A DNA stretch of 64,000 nt, taken from NCBI RefSeq assembly GCF_036013525.1, contig NZ_CP107853.1, positions 10,664,001-10,728,000 on the forward strand. Direction: 5' to 3'. The stretch's first letter is position 1. Each line of letters begins with the position of its first letter. The position numbers and the translations under genes are program-made. Below the pieces are notes generated by a model. The model ran no database searches. It had not been told where the DNA came from and worked only from the letters and a program-made list of their open reading frames with translations. This DNA comes from Nonomuraea sp. NBC_00507. Its GTDB lineage: Bacteria; Actinomycetota; Actinomycetes; Streptosporangiales; Streptosporangiaceae. Below are positions 16,161 through 24,794 of this stretch, one piece after another.

Positions 16161-16592
16161 ATGTCACCGCGATGGGAACCCAACCCGGACATCTGAACCG
16201 GGCGTCACTGCGTACACGATCTGTCCGCGCATTTGGTGTTTGTCACGAAATATCGGCGGGACGTCTTCACCGGCCCGATGCTGGAACGCTGCGAACAGAT
16301 CATGAAAGAGGTGTGCGAGAAGTTCGACTGCGAGCTGGTCGAGTTCACCGGCGAGCACGACCACGTTCATCTCCTGGTCCGCTATCCGCCCAAGGTCGCG
16401 CCGTCCTCCCTGGTCAACTCCCTCAAGGGCGTCTCGGCCCGCTACCTGCGCCAGGAATACAGCGCTCACGTCCGCACACACCTATGGGACGGGCACTTCT
16501 GGTCCCGCTCCTACTCCGCGGGCTCGACCGGCGATGCCAGTCTGGCCACCATCCGCACGTACCTCCAGTCCCAGGACCGGCCCCAGAAATGA
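16161..16592 (+). pseudogene. tnpA: IS200/IS605 transposase TnpA (Y1 HUH), nonsense codon at position 12
   Basis: The natural start is ATG 16161 (MSPRWEPNPDI). Codon 12 is TGA (16194-16196), after which the same frame continues TGRHCVHDLSAHLVFVTKYRR to a normal end at 16592, 144 codons in all. The position fits a CGA-to-TGA change. Apart from this the transposase looks complete: HUH histidines His68 and His70 in EHDHVHLLV and a candidate catalytic Tyr134 in TIRTYLQSQ. A TTG at 16233 could restart translation, giving a 119-residue protein lacking the first beta strand. Confidence 0.82.
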
Positions 16593-16679
16593 GACAAGAC
16601 CAGACATGGTCACGACCGGTTCCAAAGCTCGGGATAGGGCACGCTCAGGCCCTTGGGGCCTTCCCACGCGGGCCTACAC

Positions 16680-16699
16680 CTCCCGCCTGAAGGCGGGAG
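16680..16699. repeat. Subterminal hairpin, left end of the IS200/IS605-type element
   Basis: A perfect 8-bp stem CTCCCGCC/GGCGGGAG with a TGAA loop lies between tnpA and the AA10 5' fragment. It is the expected TnpA recognition structure of the left end. Confidence 0.75.
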
Positions 16700-17058
16700 C
16701 ACTGGCCCGCACCTCGGTAGACGCTGATGTAGTCCGCGCCGTGCCTGGCCTGGTCGATCAGGCCGATGTCGAACGTGATGGGCAGGTTCGCCATCGTCCA
16801 GGCGCCCGGCGTGTCCATCGAGCGGTACCGGCCGCCCTACGTCTGGCTGGCGCTGCACAGCTGCCCGTTGGGGATGACGGCCTAGTGGTTGCCGCCGACG
16901 TTGTCCCGATAGAGCCCGTTCCAGTTCCACATGGCGTTGGGTCAGTGACCACCCGTGCGCGGAGGCGGTGTCGGCGAGGGGACAGCGAAGATCATCGCCA
17001 TGGACATCAGCACGGCCAGGGCGCGCAGCGCCCAGCGGTTGAGTGCGGCTTGGGGCAT

Positions 17059-17707
17059 CGTGCGGTCTCCCTGTTCCGGTCGGGGTTCCGGTGATGAGGA
17101 GCGGTCCAGGCGGGGGACGGTATCTGACCACATCGCACCAGCCAATTGACTTTCTATTGTCAATGTCGGGCGTGGCCGCGCCATGCCTGGTCAATGCGGC
17201 GCATTAACAGCGGAAGAGGCATTCCGAGGACCAGCCGGGGTGAAAGTTTCACGGAAAGAAAGCGATCCGCTCTTCCGAAATGGACCGTCACTTTCGGCCG
17301 ACCGCTTTCACTTGGCCGCGCGGACCCGCCTGACGACGCCATGAAATCGCCGGCCGCCGCTGATCGGGCACCAGGAGGAGAGCCCGGCGGAGGCGGCGGC
17401 GCCCGGCACGTCGACGACTACGCCGCCCAAGCTCGACTTCCCCGGGCGTCGTGAAACTTGACACAAACCTACAGGAGCCCACGACCAAAGATCGCTAGAA
17501 GCAAATGCCCCGCCGCCCACCCTAAGTGATCAAGCTTTGACGTGCGTTGACGCCTCCCTTGGGCCGGATCACTTCACTGAGCGGGGCAGGTTCACGCTCA
17601 GTCGTAGACAGAACAAGATATCGATAGAATTCTTTTCTAGCTCTTGTGACTCGAGGTAAGTGTGAGGTAAGACTTTCATGTTTGTCCACCCGCGCATGGA
17701 GGTGTGA
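17059..17707. promoter_or_regulatory. Shared upstream region: AA10 promoter copy and leader of the large amidase gene
   Basis: No gene is seen in 649 bp. The left half is the upstream region of the AA10 pseudogene (minus strand): GGAGCGGTCC at 17098-17107, GGACGGTATCTGAC at 17115-17128 and GTGAAAGTTTC at 17240-17250, matching the region before gvpA. The right half is AT-richer and leads to the plus-strand amidase gene. It holds a perfect 8-bp inverted repeat ACTGAGCG/CGCTCAGT (17576-17583 and 17595-17602). GGAGGTG at 17698-17704 is the ribosome site for GTG 17708. Confidence 0.6.
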
Positions 17708-20700
17708 GTGAACTTCTTAGTCAACTTACCCAGGGGCGGTAGGAGAACGCGCCGGACACTTGCTGCGGCGACCGCATTGTCAGCAGCGACCTCGCTCTTC
17801 CTGTTTGCCCTACCGACCGAGGCGCAAGTCGATCCGAAAGTCAACAAGTCCGCGCCATCCTTGACGACATTTCCAAAGTCGGATGACCCGGACGCCGCGC
17901 TGCGAGAGGCCGTTCAGCAGGCGAGGCGTCAAGGAGCCGCCATCGAGGTGCTCGCCGTCGCATCGCCAACCAGCAGGACATGGGCGCACGCCAACGGTCA
18001 GATAACCGTGGACACCTATGCGGCCCCGGCCAGGGCAAAGCAGGATGACGGATCCTGGAAGTGGATCGACCCCTCACTCACTGAACGGGATGGCACACTC
18101 ACTCCCGTCGTCCCCAGTCCGAAGCTGAAGGTCGAGTTCTCCACAGGCGGCAAGGACAAGCCCTTCGCAGCCGTGGACGTCGCCGGAAAGGGCAAGCTCG
18201 CTCTCGACTGGCCCACGGCGTTGCCTCGCCCCGCCGTCAGCGGCAACTCCGCTGTGTACGCCAACGCCGCAGGCTCGGGCGCAGATCTCGTCGTCACCGC
18301 GTTCGCGTCCGGCTTCAGGTTCAACGTCAAGCTCCGTCAGCGGCCCAGCGGCCCTCTGGAGTTCAGGATGCCGGTCCAGTCGCACGGGCTAGCGCTGGGT
18401 ACCGATTCCGACGGTGCTCTCGTCCTGAAGGACAGCAAGGGCAAGGAACTGGGCGTCGGCAACAAGCCACGCATGTGGGACCGCGATACCGCCAGGCGGA
18501 CTGCGCAAGCCCGCGAGGCCGACGTCCGTACGGCGGTCGAAGGCAAGGGCGACGACGCCGCGGTCGTTCTCAAGCCCAGCATGTCGTTCCTCAACGACCC
18601 CTCAACGCGTTTTCCAGTCACGGTCGACCCGGACGTGACACTCGGCCTGCAGGACGACACCTGGATTGAGAACTCCGCCACCTACGGCCAATCCCAGCAC
18701 AGTGACATCCAGCTGTGGGCGGGTGGTTATCAGGATCCCTTCGAGGACACCTACCGCATCGACAGAACGTTCTTGAAATTTGACGCCACCGGCCTCGCCG
18801 GTCGCACAGTCTACAGCGCCAGCCTTCGGCTTCGGCAGCACTTCCTGACCGGATGCGGCGACGTCCAGTCCGGCTTGAAGGCCCAGCGTGTCACGTCGAG
18901 CTGGGATCCACTGATCCTAGAGTGGAACGCCCAGCCTGCCACCACCCAAGAAGGCGAGGCGGTCACCAGAGACGCAGCGGGCTGCACCGAAGGCCAGGAC
19001 ATGACCTGGTCCATACCCAGTATCGCTCAGGCATGGGCGAACGGCGCGCCCAACTACGGCGTTCTGCTTCGTGGCGTGGACGAGTCCGCCACGCGGCCCG
19101 ACTACAGCCGTGTCTTCGACTCCGCCGAATGGGGCGGCGCCGGAACGCCCAAGCTGTCGGTGACCTACTGGCTGGCTCCGGAGGCTCCCACCATCTCGCT
19201 CGGCAAGGTGGACGTCCTGCGTGGGAATGACGCCGTCGTACGGGACAGCACGGTCGGGCTGACGTACACCTCCAGCTCCGCGGGCGGCGAGGACCTCGAG
19301 TACTCGATGGCGGTCGACGAGTACGTCAACCCAGTCTCCCTACCCGCGCCCCACGTCGGCGGGTCGGGCCAGCAGGTCACCCGCGACGTCGCCCTGGGCA
19401 ACGCGAACAGCGTCAAGCTCGCTGTCAAGGCCTGCCTGTCCGGCGTCACGCCGCCGGTGTGCAACACCACCCCGGCGTACCGAATCACCTCCGACGCGCC
19501 CGACAGCCCGGCGACGGTCGGCACCGACCTCAGCGATCCGGGCAATCCCGTGCTCATGGGACTGATCGCCAGACCCTCGGGCAAGCAGGTCACCGGCAGG
19601 TTCTTCCTCTACGACAGCACCGGCGCCCCCGCAGGGCCGAGCCCGATCGGGGAGGGCACGGTGGCCGACGCCTACCAGATCGCCCTACGCCTGCCTGACG
19701 GCGTGGTCCAGGCGGGACAAACGTACACCTGGAAACTCCAGGCATGCGCGAGTGAGACCTGCACCCCGCAGAGCGCGGGACGAAGCTTTACGGTGCCCAC
19801 CCAGTCGTCGCCCCCGCCCATGGGAACCCACCGGCTCACCATCGAGAAGGACGCTCTCACGATCAGAACGGCGAAGAGCGCCGCGGACGCCTGCGCGGGC
19901 CAGGCCTGTCCGCTGGAGCCGAGCTCTACCATCGTCGTGGGAGGGGACGCCGCCGACCGGCGGATCACCTGGCTGTCCGCCGACGTGGGCGCGCTCCCCG
20001 GCGGAGCCCAGATCACCTCCGCGGTCCTGAACCTGGGCACGCCCGCCTGCGATGCCGCTCCCTGCGTCAACGACAGGAAGATCTCCGCGACCGCCACGGC
20101 CGAGGACGTGACCGACGCGACGACAGGCGCGGGCCTGGCCGAGCTCGTCGATGGACAGCCGCCGGTCCAGGCCACCGTCGGGCAGCCCGTGATCGACGTC
20201 ACGGAGATCGCGAAGGTGTGGGACCAGCAGCCCGGGGCCGGCCAGGGGATAGCGCTGCAGGCCGAGCCGGGAAGCCCGGTCGCGACGTTCGGCGCGTCCG
20301 GCGTGTCCGCTCCGGTGCAGTTGGTCATCGACTACCTCCCCGCCGCCGCCCCCGCCGCCGTTGGGGCCGTCAGCACGAGGGGCGGAGACGGAGGCGTGCA
20401 CCTGTCGTGGGCGGCCCCCGCAGACGAGGGTTCCTCGGCCGGGATCTCCCGGTACGACATCCAGGTGATCAACGGCAGCAGCGCCGTCGTCCACAGCCTG
20501 AGCACGAAGGAGACCCACGCGGTCGTCACCGGCCTGTCCAACGGGACGGCGTACCGAGCCCAGGTCCGGGCGGTGAACGCCACGGCGGCCGGCTCCTGGA
20601 CGACCTCGGCCGCCTTCACGCCAAGCCCCGTCCCCGGCGGCGGCCAGCAGTACATCGAGGCGGTCCGCCAGTACCAGCAGGCCAGGAATGAGCTGGCGCA

Positions 20701-21721
20701 GGGTGACAGCACGACGGTGGACCAGGCTCTCACCGGCAAGACGCGGGCGACGCTGATCCGCGCGAGCCTCCACGCGGAGGGCGCCGACCTGATCGACTGG
20801 GCCGCGCAGTCCGCCGAACAGCGATTCGACCGGACCAGCGTGGCTCAGACACTGGACGACGTGCTCGTCTCCCACAGCGCCGACACCGGTCAGGTCACCG
20901 TTCACGCGGAGGTCAAGGAGACCGTCCGCACCACCATCGAGGCCGGCACCACGAACGAGGAGATTAGCGAGGACCCCAGCTTGCTGGCGCGGGCCTTCGT
21001 GTTCAACGCAGCGACGGACAGGATCGGGCTCGTACGGTCGCAGGCGGCCGGCGCGGACCAGCCCGACGGCCGGGCGGGAGAGCTAAACGCCCTGCCCGCG
21101 GGCACCCCGGTGCCGCCGCTGCCCGACGACGCGGCGCCCCTGCCCGTCGACCAGAACGGCTACCCGGTCGAAACGGCTCGTACCCGGCAGAGCGTCGCCA
21201 CGGCGGCCGTGAACCGCCAGGCCATCGCCACGTGGGCGGTCAACAACGCACACACCGAGCCGTACGACTTCGACAACGACTGCGCGAACTTCGCCTCCAA
21301 GGCCCTCTACCGCGGAGGCGGGGTGAAGATGGCCGTGCCGCCGAGCGCGCTCGGCGCGCTGAGCCAGCGCAAGGACCCCCGCTGGTGGTACCAGTCGTGG
21401 CCCAGACGGTTCCTGAGCTCCTACTCCTGGTCCGCCGCGCACAACTTCTACCTCCACTTCATCAAGACGCGGGGCCGGGCCAGCTGGGTCCGCTCGTGGG
21501 CGGACGTCGGAGTCGGCGACCTCCTCCTGATCGACTGGCACGGCAACAACGTCTTCGGCCACGTGTCCGTTGTCAGCAAGAAGTCGTCGAAATCCTGGAA
21601 GGGCGTGTATTACGCACAACATCAACCGACGTACCAGTGGCGATCGCTCGTTGATGGAATGACCGCGGGGAAGAAGAAGTACCCGAACATGAAGGTCTAC
21701 GCGATTCGCGTCAACTGGTGA
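17708..21721 (+). CDS. Large secreted DNRLRE / fibronectin III / amidase-domain protein
   Basis: A 1337-residue exported protein from GTG 17708, with an arginine-rich signal peptide (about 1-38). Order of domains: a YD-repeat/DNRLRE-associated N-terminal region; a DNRLRE domain at about 305-488 (RTFLKFDATGLAGRTVYSASLRLRQ); a second, weaker DNRLRE-like domain at about 712-880; FnIII at about 881-975 (GISRYDIQVINGS, NGTAYRAQVRAVN); a helical linker; and a C-terminal amidase_6-type domain with Cys1192 in YDFDNDCANFASKALYRGGG and His1285 in VFGHVSVV. The amidase probably cleaves peptidoglycan or a peptide bond; the rest is for display or binding. The design recalls polymorphic-toxin or wall-remodelling proteins. 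A small membrane protein follows. Confidence 0.85.
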   Translation: MNFLVNLPRGGRRTRRTLAAATALSAATSLFLFALPTEAQVDPKVNKSAPSLTTFPKSDDPDAALREAVQQARRQGAAIEVLAVASPTSRTWAHANGQITVDTYAAPARAKQDDGSWKWIDPSLTERDGTLTPVVPSPKLKVEFSTGGKDKPFAAVDVAGKGKLALDWPTALPRPAVSGNSAVYANAAGSGADLVVTAFASGFRFNVKLRQRPSGPLEFRMPVQSHGLALGTDSDGALVLKDSKGKELGVGNKPRMWDRDTARRTAQAREADVRTAVEGKGDDAAVVLKPSMSFLNDPSTRFPVTVDPDVTLGLQDDTWIENSATYGQSQHSDIQLWAGGYQDPFEDTYRIDRTFLKFDATGLAGRTVYSASLRLRQHFLTGCGDVQSGLKAQRVTSSWDPLILEWNAQPATTQEGEAVTRDAAGCTEGQDMTWSIPSIAQAWANGAPNYGVLLRGVDESATRPDYSRVFDSAEWGGAGTPKLSVTYWLAPEAPTISLGKVDVLRGNDAVVRDSTVGLTYTSSSAGGEDLEYSMAVDEYVNPVSLPAPHVGGSGQQVTRDVALGNANSVKLAVKACLSGVTPPVCNTTPAYRITSDAPDSPATVGTDLSDPGNPVLMGLIARPSGKQVTGRFFLYDSTGAPAGPSPIGEGTVADAYQIALRLPDGVVQAGQTYTWKLQACASETCTPQSAGRSFTVPTQSSPPPMGTHRLTIEKDALTIRTAKSAADACAGQACPLEPSSTIVVGGDAADRRITWLSADVGALPGGAQITSAVLNLGTPACDAAPCVNDRKISATATAEDVTDATTGAGLAELVDGQPPVQATVGQPVIDVTEIAKVWDQQPGAGQGIALQAEPGSPVATFGASGVSAPVQLVIDYLPAAAPAAVGAVSTRGGDGGVHLSWAAPADEGSSAGISRYDIQVINGSSAVVHSLSTKETHAVVTGLSNGTAYRAQVRAVNATAAGSWTTSAAFTPSPVPGGGQQYIEAVRQYQQARNELAQGDSTTVDQALTGKTRATLIRASLHAEGADLIDWAAQSAEQRFDRTSVAQTLDDVLVSHSADTGQVTVHAEVKETVRTTIEAGTTNEEISEDPSLLARAFVFNAATDRIGLVRSQAAGADQPDGRAGELNALPAGTPVPPLPDDAAPLPVDQNGYPVETARTRQSVATAAVNRQAIATWAVNNAHTEPYDFDNDCANFASKALYRGGGVKMAVPPSALGALSQRKDPRWWYQSWPRRFLSSYSWSAAHNFYLHFIKTRGRASWVRSWADVGVGDLLLIDWHGNNVFGHVSVVSKKSSKSWKGVYYAQHQPTYQWRSLVDGMTAGKKKYPNMKVYAIRVNW

Positions 21722-21786
21722 GCACGTGCGCGAGGGCACCCACGCCCTCGCGCACCGCTCTCCGCCGGACGGGAAAGGACACCCAC

Positions 21787-22308
21787 GTGAGCGGAAATCC
21801 GATCCGGCGCAGGATCGGCGTCGTCCTGGGCGCCGTGGTACTCGCGTCCGCGCTCGGGGTCGCCGTGACCGTGGTCTGCGCCTCCTGCCAGGTGTACGCA
21901 TGCCAGCTGTTGGCCGGGCCGGAGCGGCGGGTCGCCCTGCCCGGCCCGGACGCCGCACCGGAGGCGGTCGTCCGCGCCTACCTGGAGGCGCTGGTCGCTC
22001 GCGATGTCGACACGATGGAGAAGCTGGCCGTCCCCGCGTTCACCGAACGCGAACGATCCGTGGTCGGGGCACCCTACTGCAATTGGCAGCGCATCGACGG
22101 CCTGGTTCTCCAACGGGCCGCTGCCGAAGGCCTGGAACGTCGTGAGTTTCGCGAGGTCGCCGCAGTGTGGGTGAAGTTCCGTCTCACGTCCCGCACGAAG
22201 AGTGGCCTGCCCCGAGACCCGGAAGGGAAGGTGGACTGGGGTTATCTGATCGGCAGGAACGCCCCAGGCGAAAGGTGGCGCGTCTTCGACTCCGGAGCCG
22301 CCCTTTGA
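21787..22308 (+). CDS. Small membrane protein with CxxCQVxxC motif and NTF2/DUF4878-like domain
   Basis: A 173-residue protein from GTG 21787, 65 bp after the amidase gene. It has one N-terminal membrane helix (about 9-32) ending in CASCQVYAC, then a soluble domain whose EAVVRAYLEALVARDVDTMEKL helix and later strands (VWVKFRLTS, WGYLIGRN, RWRVFDSG) resemble NTF2-like/DUF4878 lipoprotein domains. The broken paralogue downstream keeps the same cysteine pattern and follows a remnant of the amidase 3' end. The two genes therefore form a duplicated unit. The product may be a partner or protective factor for the amidase; this is inference. Confidence 0.7.
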   Translation: MSGNPIRRRIGVVLGAVVLASALGVAVTVVCASCQVYACQLLAGPERRVALPGPDAAPEAVVRAYLEALVARDVDTMEKLAVPAFTERERSVVGAPYCNWQRIDGLVLQRAAAEGLERREFREVAAVWVKFRLTSRTKSGLPRDPEGKVDWGYLIGRNAPGERWRVFDSGAAL

Positions 22309-22485
22309 GCCTCAAAAGCTCTCAGCCCTCATCTCCAGCTGAGGCGCGGGCCGGTGCGCCCGGCAGGCCGTCACCGGCTGCTTGGCGCTGAACAGGTAGT
22401 TGCGATGCCCGGGTGACACGTGGCGGGCCTGGCGCCAGGAGCCGCGGCGCCACTGTCCGTATCCCTCCCTCAGGCGCGGCGCACG

Positions 22486-22527
22486 CACCCGACCATGAAG
22501 GTGTACGCCATCCGCGTCAACTACTAG
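22486..22527 (+). pseudogene. 3'-end remnant of a second copy of the large amidase gene
   Basis: About 42 bp encode PTMKVYAIRVNY and a stop, matching the last residues of the intact amidase gene (PNMKVYAIRVNW). Nothing else of a second copy is recognisable upstream; the 22309-22485 stretch is unannotated. It sits immediately before the second, broken small-protein gene, repeating the gene order of the intact pair. Confidence 0.75.
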
Positions 22528-22598
22528 GCACACAACCGTGAGGGTGGGGAACGGACCGATTTTGCGCCCCACCCCTCCGGCATGTCGGAGGCCAGCGC

Positions 22599-23210
22599 AT
22601 GAAGAAATACACGATCCTCGGCCTGGCCATCATGTTGGTCGTGGCCGCCGGGGTCGTGGTCGCCTGTGCCGGCTGCCAGGTCGGCCTGTGCCGACTGCTC
22701 GGCCTGCAGCAGCGAAAGGTACCGGTTCCGGGTGCGGATGCCTCGCCGGAACAGGTCGTACGCACCATCTGGAGGCGGCGGCCGCCGGTGATGTCGACAC
22801 CATGCGGGCGCTCACGACCGCGCGGTACTTCGACCAGGACAGCGGCCTGATCGATGGGGACTACTGCAACTGGACCGGGGTCAGCGAGATCGACATCGCG
22901 CATGCCGTCCAGGAGAAGCCAGAGACACGCGAACTTCACTCAGCTCATCGAGGTGAACGTCCGATTCCGGCTGACGGCGCGGGTGAATCCCGACTATCCC
23001 AGGCTGGATGACGGAAGAGTGGAGTGGAGCTATCGCCTCGGCCGGAACTCCTCTCACGAACGCTGGCGCATCGCCAGCGCCGGATCCGCTTTCGCCCTCG
23101 AGGGTCCTTCCGCAGCGAAGTGGCCGATTTCCAGTGGCAAGGAGGACAAGGGCGTTCCACGAATTGTCGTCACCATTGTGCGTGATGACGACGTTCCTAT
23201 CGGGCCATAG
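22599..23210 (+). pseudogene. Frameshifted paralogue of the small membrane protein
   Basis: The 5' part (ATG 22599, GGAGG upstream) encodes a membrane helix and CAGCQVGLC, then VPVPGADASPEQVVRT. Near 22770 the homology moves to another frame (LEAAAAGDVDTMRAL, GDYCNWTGVSEIDIAHAV). Near 22925 it returns to the first frame (VNVRFRLTARVNPDYP, VEWSYRLGRNSSHERWRI). All three blocks align in order with the intact gene at 21787, so two frameshifts have killed it. The frame runs on to 23210 beyond the homologous end. Confidence 0.8.
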
Positions 23211-23299
23211 GGCAATGCCACTCAGGCCTCGAAATTTCACGATCTTGGGCGCGCTCACCTGACCCCTATTGATCTTGATGGTGCGTGCTGACTGCGGTG

Positions 23300-23435
23300 A
23301 CAGGCGCGTGGAATCGACGCCCGGGATAGGCCTTGGCAGCCGGTACAGCGCATGCTGCAAGGCTCGAACCGGTTCACGTGGAACCCATGGTTCCACGTGA
23401 ACCCAACGCGGCGGACTAGCCTGACCGGCACTCAC
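23300..23435 (-). pseudogene. N-terminal remnant of a group II intron reverse transcriptase/maturase
   Basis: From GTG 23435 (GGAGGGG just upstream) the frame reads MSAGQASPPRWVHVEPWVP and then VRALQHALYR. After a one-base shift near 23340 it reads AAKAYPGRRFHA, the usual N-terminal sequence of actinobacterial intron-encoded proteins. It is truncated before the reverse-transcriptase domain. Confidence 0.7.
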
Positions 23436-24028
23436 TGGGCCCCTCCATCACAGTCGCTGCCCATCGACGAAGCAGCGGCCCTTCCCTCGCCGCCGGTTAC
23501 GGTGTCCGGTCTGCTCCAGCAGTACACGGCCGCCTCCGACGCCCACCCGGCCAGCCATCCGCTTCCCGGCGTTGACCGGTTATAGCGCGCCGCGCTCCGG
23601 CAAGATCCATGCCCGCAGGTGTCACCAGGCCGGGGAGGGCCTCCCAGTGTCAACGGACACGCCGATATCTAGGTGAGCGCCCCATACGCTGGGGAAGTCC
23701 TTAACGGTTGCGCTTCCAGGCTCTTCGCCGCGTCCATGGCCTTCACCCTGGATTCGGGAGCTCGGCTCCCCCTGTCCCCGACCTCGCGGCCGGGACATCT
23801 AACGACGCCGCAGGCTTCGCTTCATGCTACGGACCGCATCGTCGCTCCCTCAATAGGGCCTTCGACACTGGGCTTCGATGCCAGGCTTTTCCCCTGAGGC
23901 CGCCAGTCTGCTACCGGGCCTCCCGGCAGCTACCCGGACCGGACTTCCACCGGTAGGCGACGGCGAGCTTACGAACAGCAAGATCAGCCGCTACGTCACG
24001 GCTTTACCTCCCGTCCTGCTGGGCGCAC
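23300..24028 (-). mobile_element. 5' fragment of a group II intron
   Basis: Read on the minus strand, the sequence from 24028 begins GTGCGCCC, the GUGYG start of group II introns. It continues as about 590 bases of stem-rich, non-coding sequence with the look of intron domains I-III, and then enters a reading frame with a good ribosome site that encodes the start of an intron reverse transcriptase. Homology stops near 23300, so most of the reverse transcriptase and the catalytic 3' domains (V, VI) are gone. The fragment cannot splice. I inferred domain identity from layout, not from a folded model. It fills most of the 954-bp gap between 23211 and 24164. Confidence 0.7.
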
Positions 24029-24164
24029 GAATTTCATGAGGCTAGGGTAGAGATCCTCCCACACAGACGCCGAAGTGTGATTGGTCTATGACCTCAGGTG
24101 ACGAAAATCTGGGAAGTAGCATGTGGGCGAGGGCGAGGCTCCCGATACTGAGTGGGTGACCGCA

Positions 24165-24737
24165 ATGGCAACGATCGAACCGGCCAAGATTCCTTTCGGC
24201 AAGCCGGAGTACACGGTCGACGACCTTCTCGAGTTTCCAGACGACGGGAACCGCTACGAGCTCTTCAACGGGAGCCTACTGGTGAGCCCTGCCCCCACTC
24301 CCCCGCACCAGCGCATCATCTACCGGCTGCAGCGCATACTCGATGATGCGATGCCCTCTGAGCTGGAGCCGCTGTCAACGATCAACCTGCTGGTGACCGA
24401 CAAGAATTTCTACATCCCGGATCTCGTCGTCGTTCCCGAGGATTCGGTGGAGAGCGTGGGGCTCATGTTCTCGCCTCGTCACATTCTGCTCGCCGTGGAG
24501 GTGGGCAGCCCGAGCACGACGTGGCAGGACAAAAGCCTCAAAACCATTGCATATGCGAGTGCGGGCATTCCCCACTACTGGAGGATTGACCCCAATGAAG
24601 GACCGGCCCTCTACGTCTACGAGCTCAAGGGGGAGAACTACGATCCTCCGACCGTCTACAAGGCCGGTACGGTCGCGACCTTGACGACGCCTTTCCCCGT
24701 CAGTTTTGATCCTGCCGAGCTGCGCGTGCGCCGATGA
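24165..24737 (+). CDS. Uma2-family (DUF820) PD-(D/E)XK nuclease-like protein
   Basis: A 190-residue protein from ATG 24165; the frame is open from 24123 but without a better start. Uma2 marks are YTVDDLLEFPDDGNRYELFNG at the N-terminus, PHQRIIYRLQR, then the nuclease-fold residues FYIPDLVVV (PD), ILLAVEVGSPSTTWQDKSLK (E-x-K-like) and YASAGIPHYWRID. The family is expanded in cyanobacteria and actinomycetes; the biological role is unclear. It stands alone beside the intron scar. Confidence 0.85.
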   Translation: MATIEPAKIPFGKPEYTVDDLLEFPDDGNRYELFNGSLLVSPAPTPPHQRIIYRLQRILDDAMPSELEPLSTINLLVTDKNFYIPDLVVVPEDSVESVGLMFSPRHILLAVEVGSPSTTWQDKSLKTIAYASAGIPHYWRIDPNEGPALYVYELKGENYDPPTVYKAGTVATLTTPFPVSFDPAELRVRR

Positions 24738-24794
24738 CCTGGACCCCGGTCCTGCCGGCCCCCTCCTGCCGGTAGGCCCGAAGCCCAGGAACTT

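Larger units (their letters stand above)
14772..16712. mobile_element. IS200/IS605-family element (tnpA and tnpB divergent)
   Basis: About 1.9 kb, edges approximate. It carries tnpB (minus) and tnpA (plus) transcribed outwards, and subterminal hairpins at both ends: CCTCCCCAT/ATGGGAGG at 14784-14806 and CTCCCGCC-TGAA-GGCGGGAG at 16680-16699. Such hairpins are what TnpA recognises in this family; there are no inverted terminal repeats or target duplication, as expected. Read on the minus strand, the end next to the tnpB 3' side finishes GTCAA beside AA10 sequence. This resembles the TCAA-type right cleavage site of IS608-like elements. tnpA carries a nonsense codon, so autonomous movement is doubtful. 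Confidence 0.85.
14708..17058 (-). pseudogene. AA10 lytic polysaccharide monooxygenase, broken by an IS200/IS605 element
   Basis: Two pieces of one gene flank the insertion. The 5' piece (17058 down to about 16713) encodes a signal peptide beginning MPQAALNRWALRALAVLMS, a DTASAHG cleavage site in another frame, then MWNWNGLYRDNVGGNH, IPNGQLCSAS and SMDTPGAWTMANLP to GADYISVY. The 3' piece (about 14771-14708) encodes TIWKASHMDQTYYFCSDVNF and a stop, the AA10 C-terminus. Damage includes a frameshift in the signal region, loss of the segment between AHG and WNWNG, two in-frame TAG codons (after GGNH and SASQT), loss of the segment between VY and TIW, and the insertion. The intact enzyme would be secreted and copper-dependent and would oxidise chitin or cellulose. 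Confidence 0.82.

Noticed and set aside
23371..23403. A perfect 33-bp inverted repeat with two CACGTG cores, resembling a double parS site
   Set aside because: It lies inside the first codons of the group II intron reverse transcriptase remnant and codes for WVHVEPWVPREP there. The flanks differ from the parS consensus GTTTCACGTGAAAC, so a partition site is unlikely.
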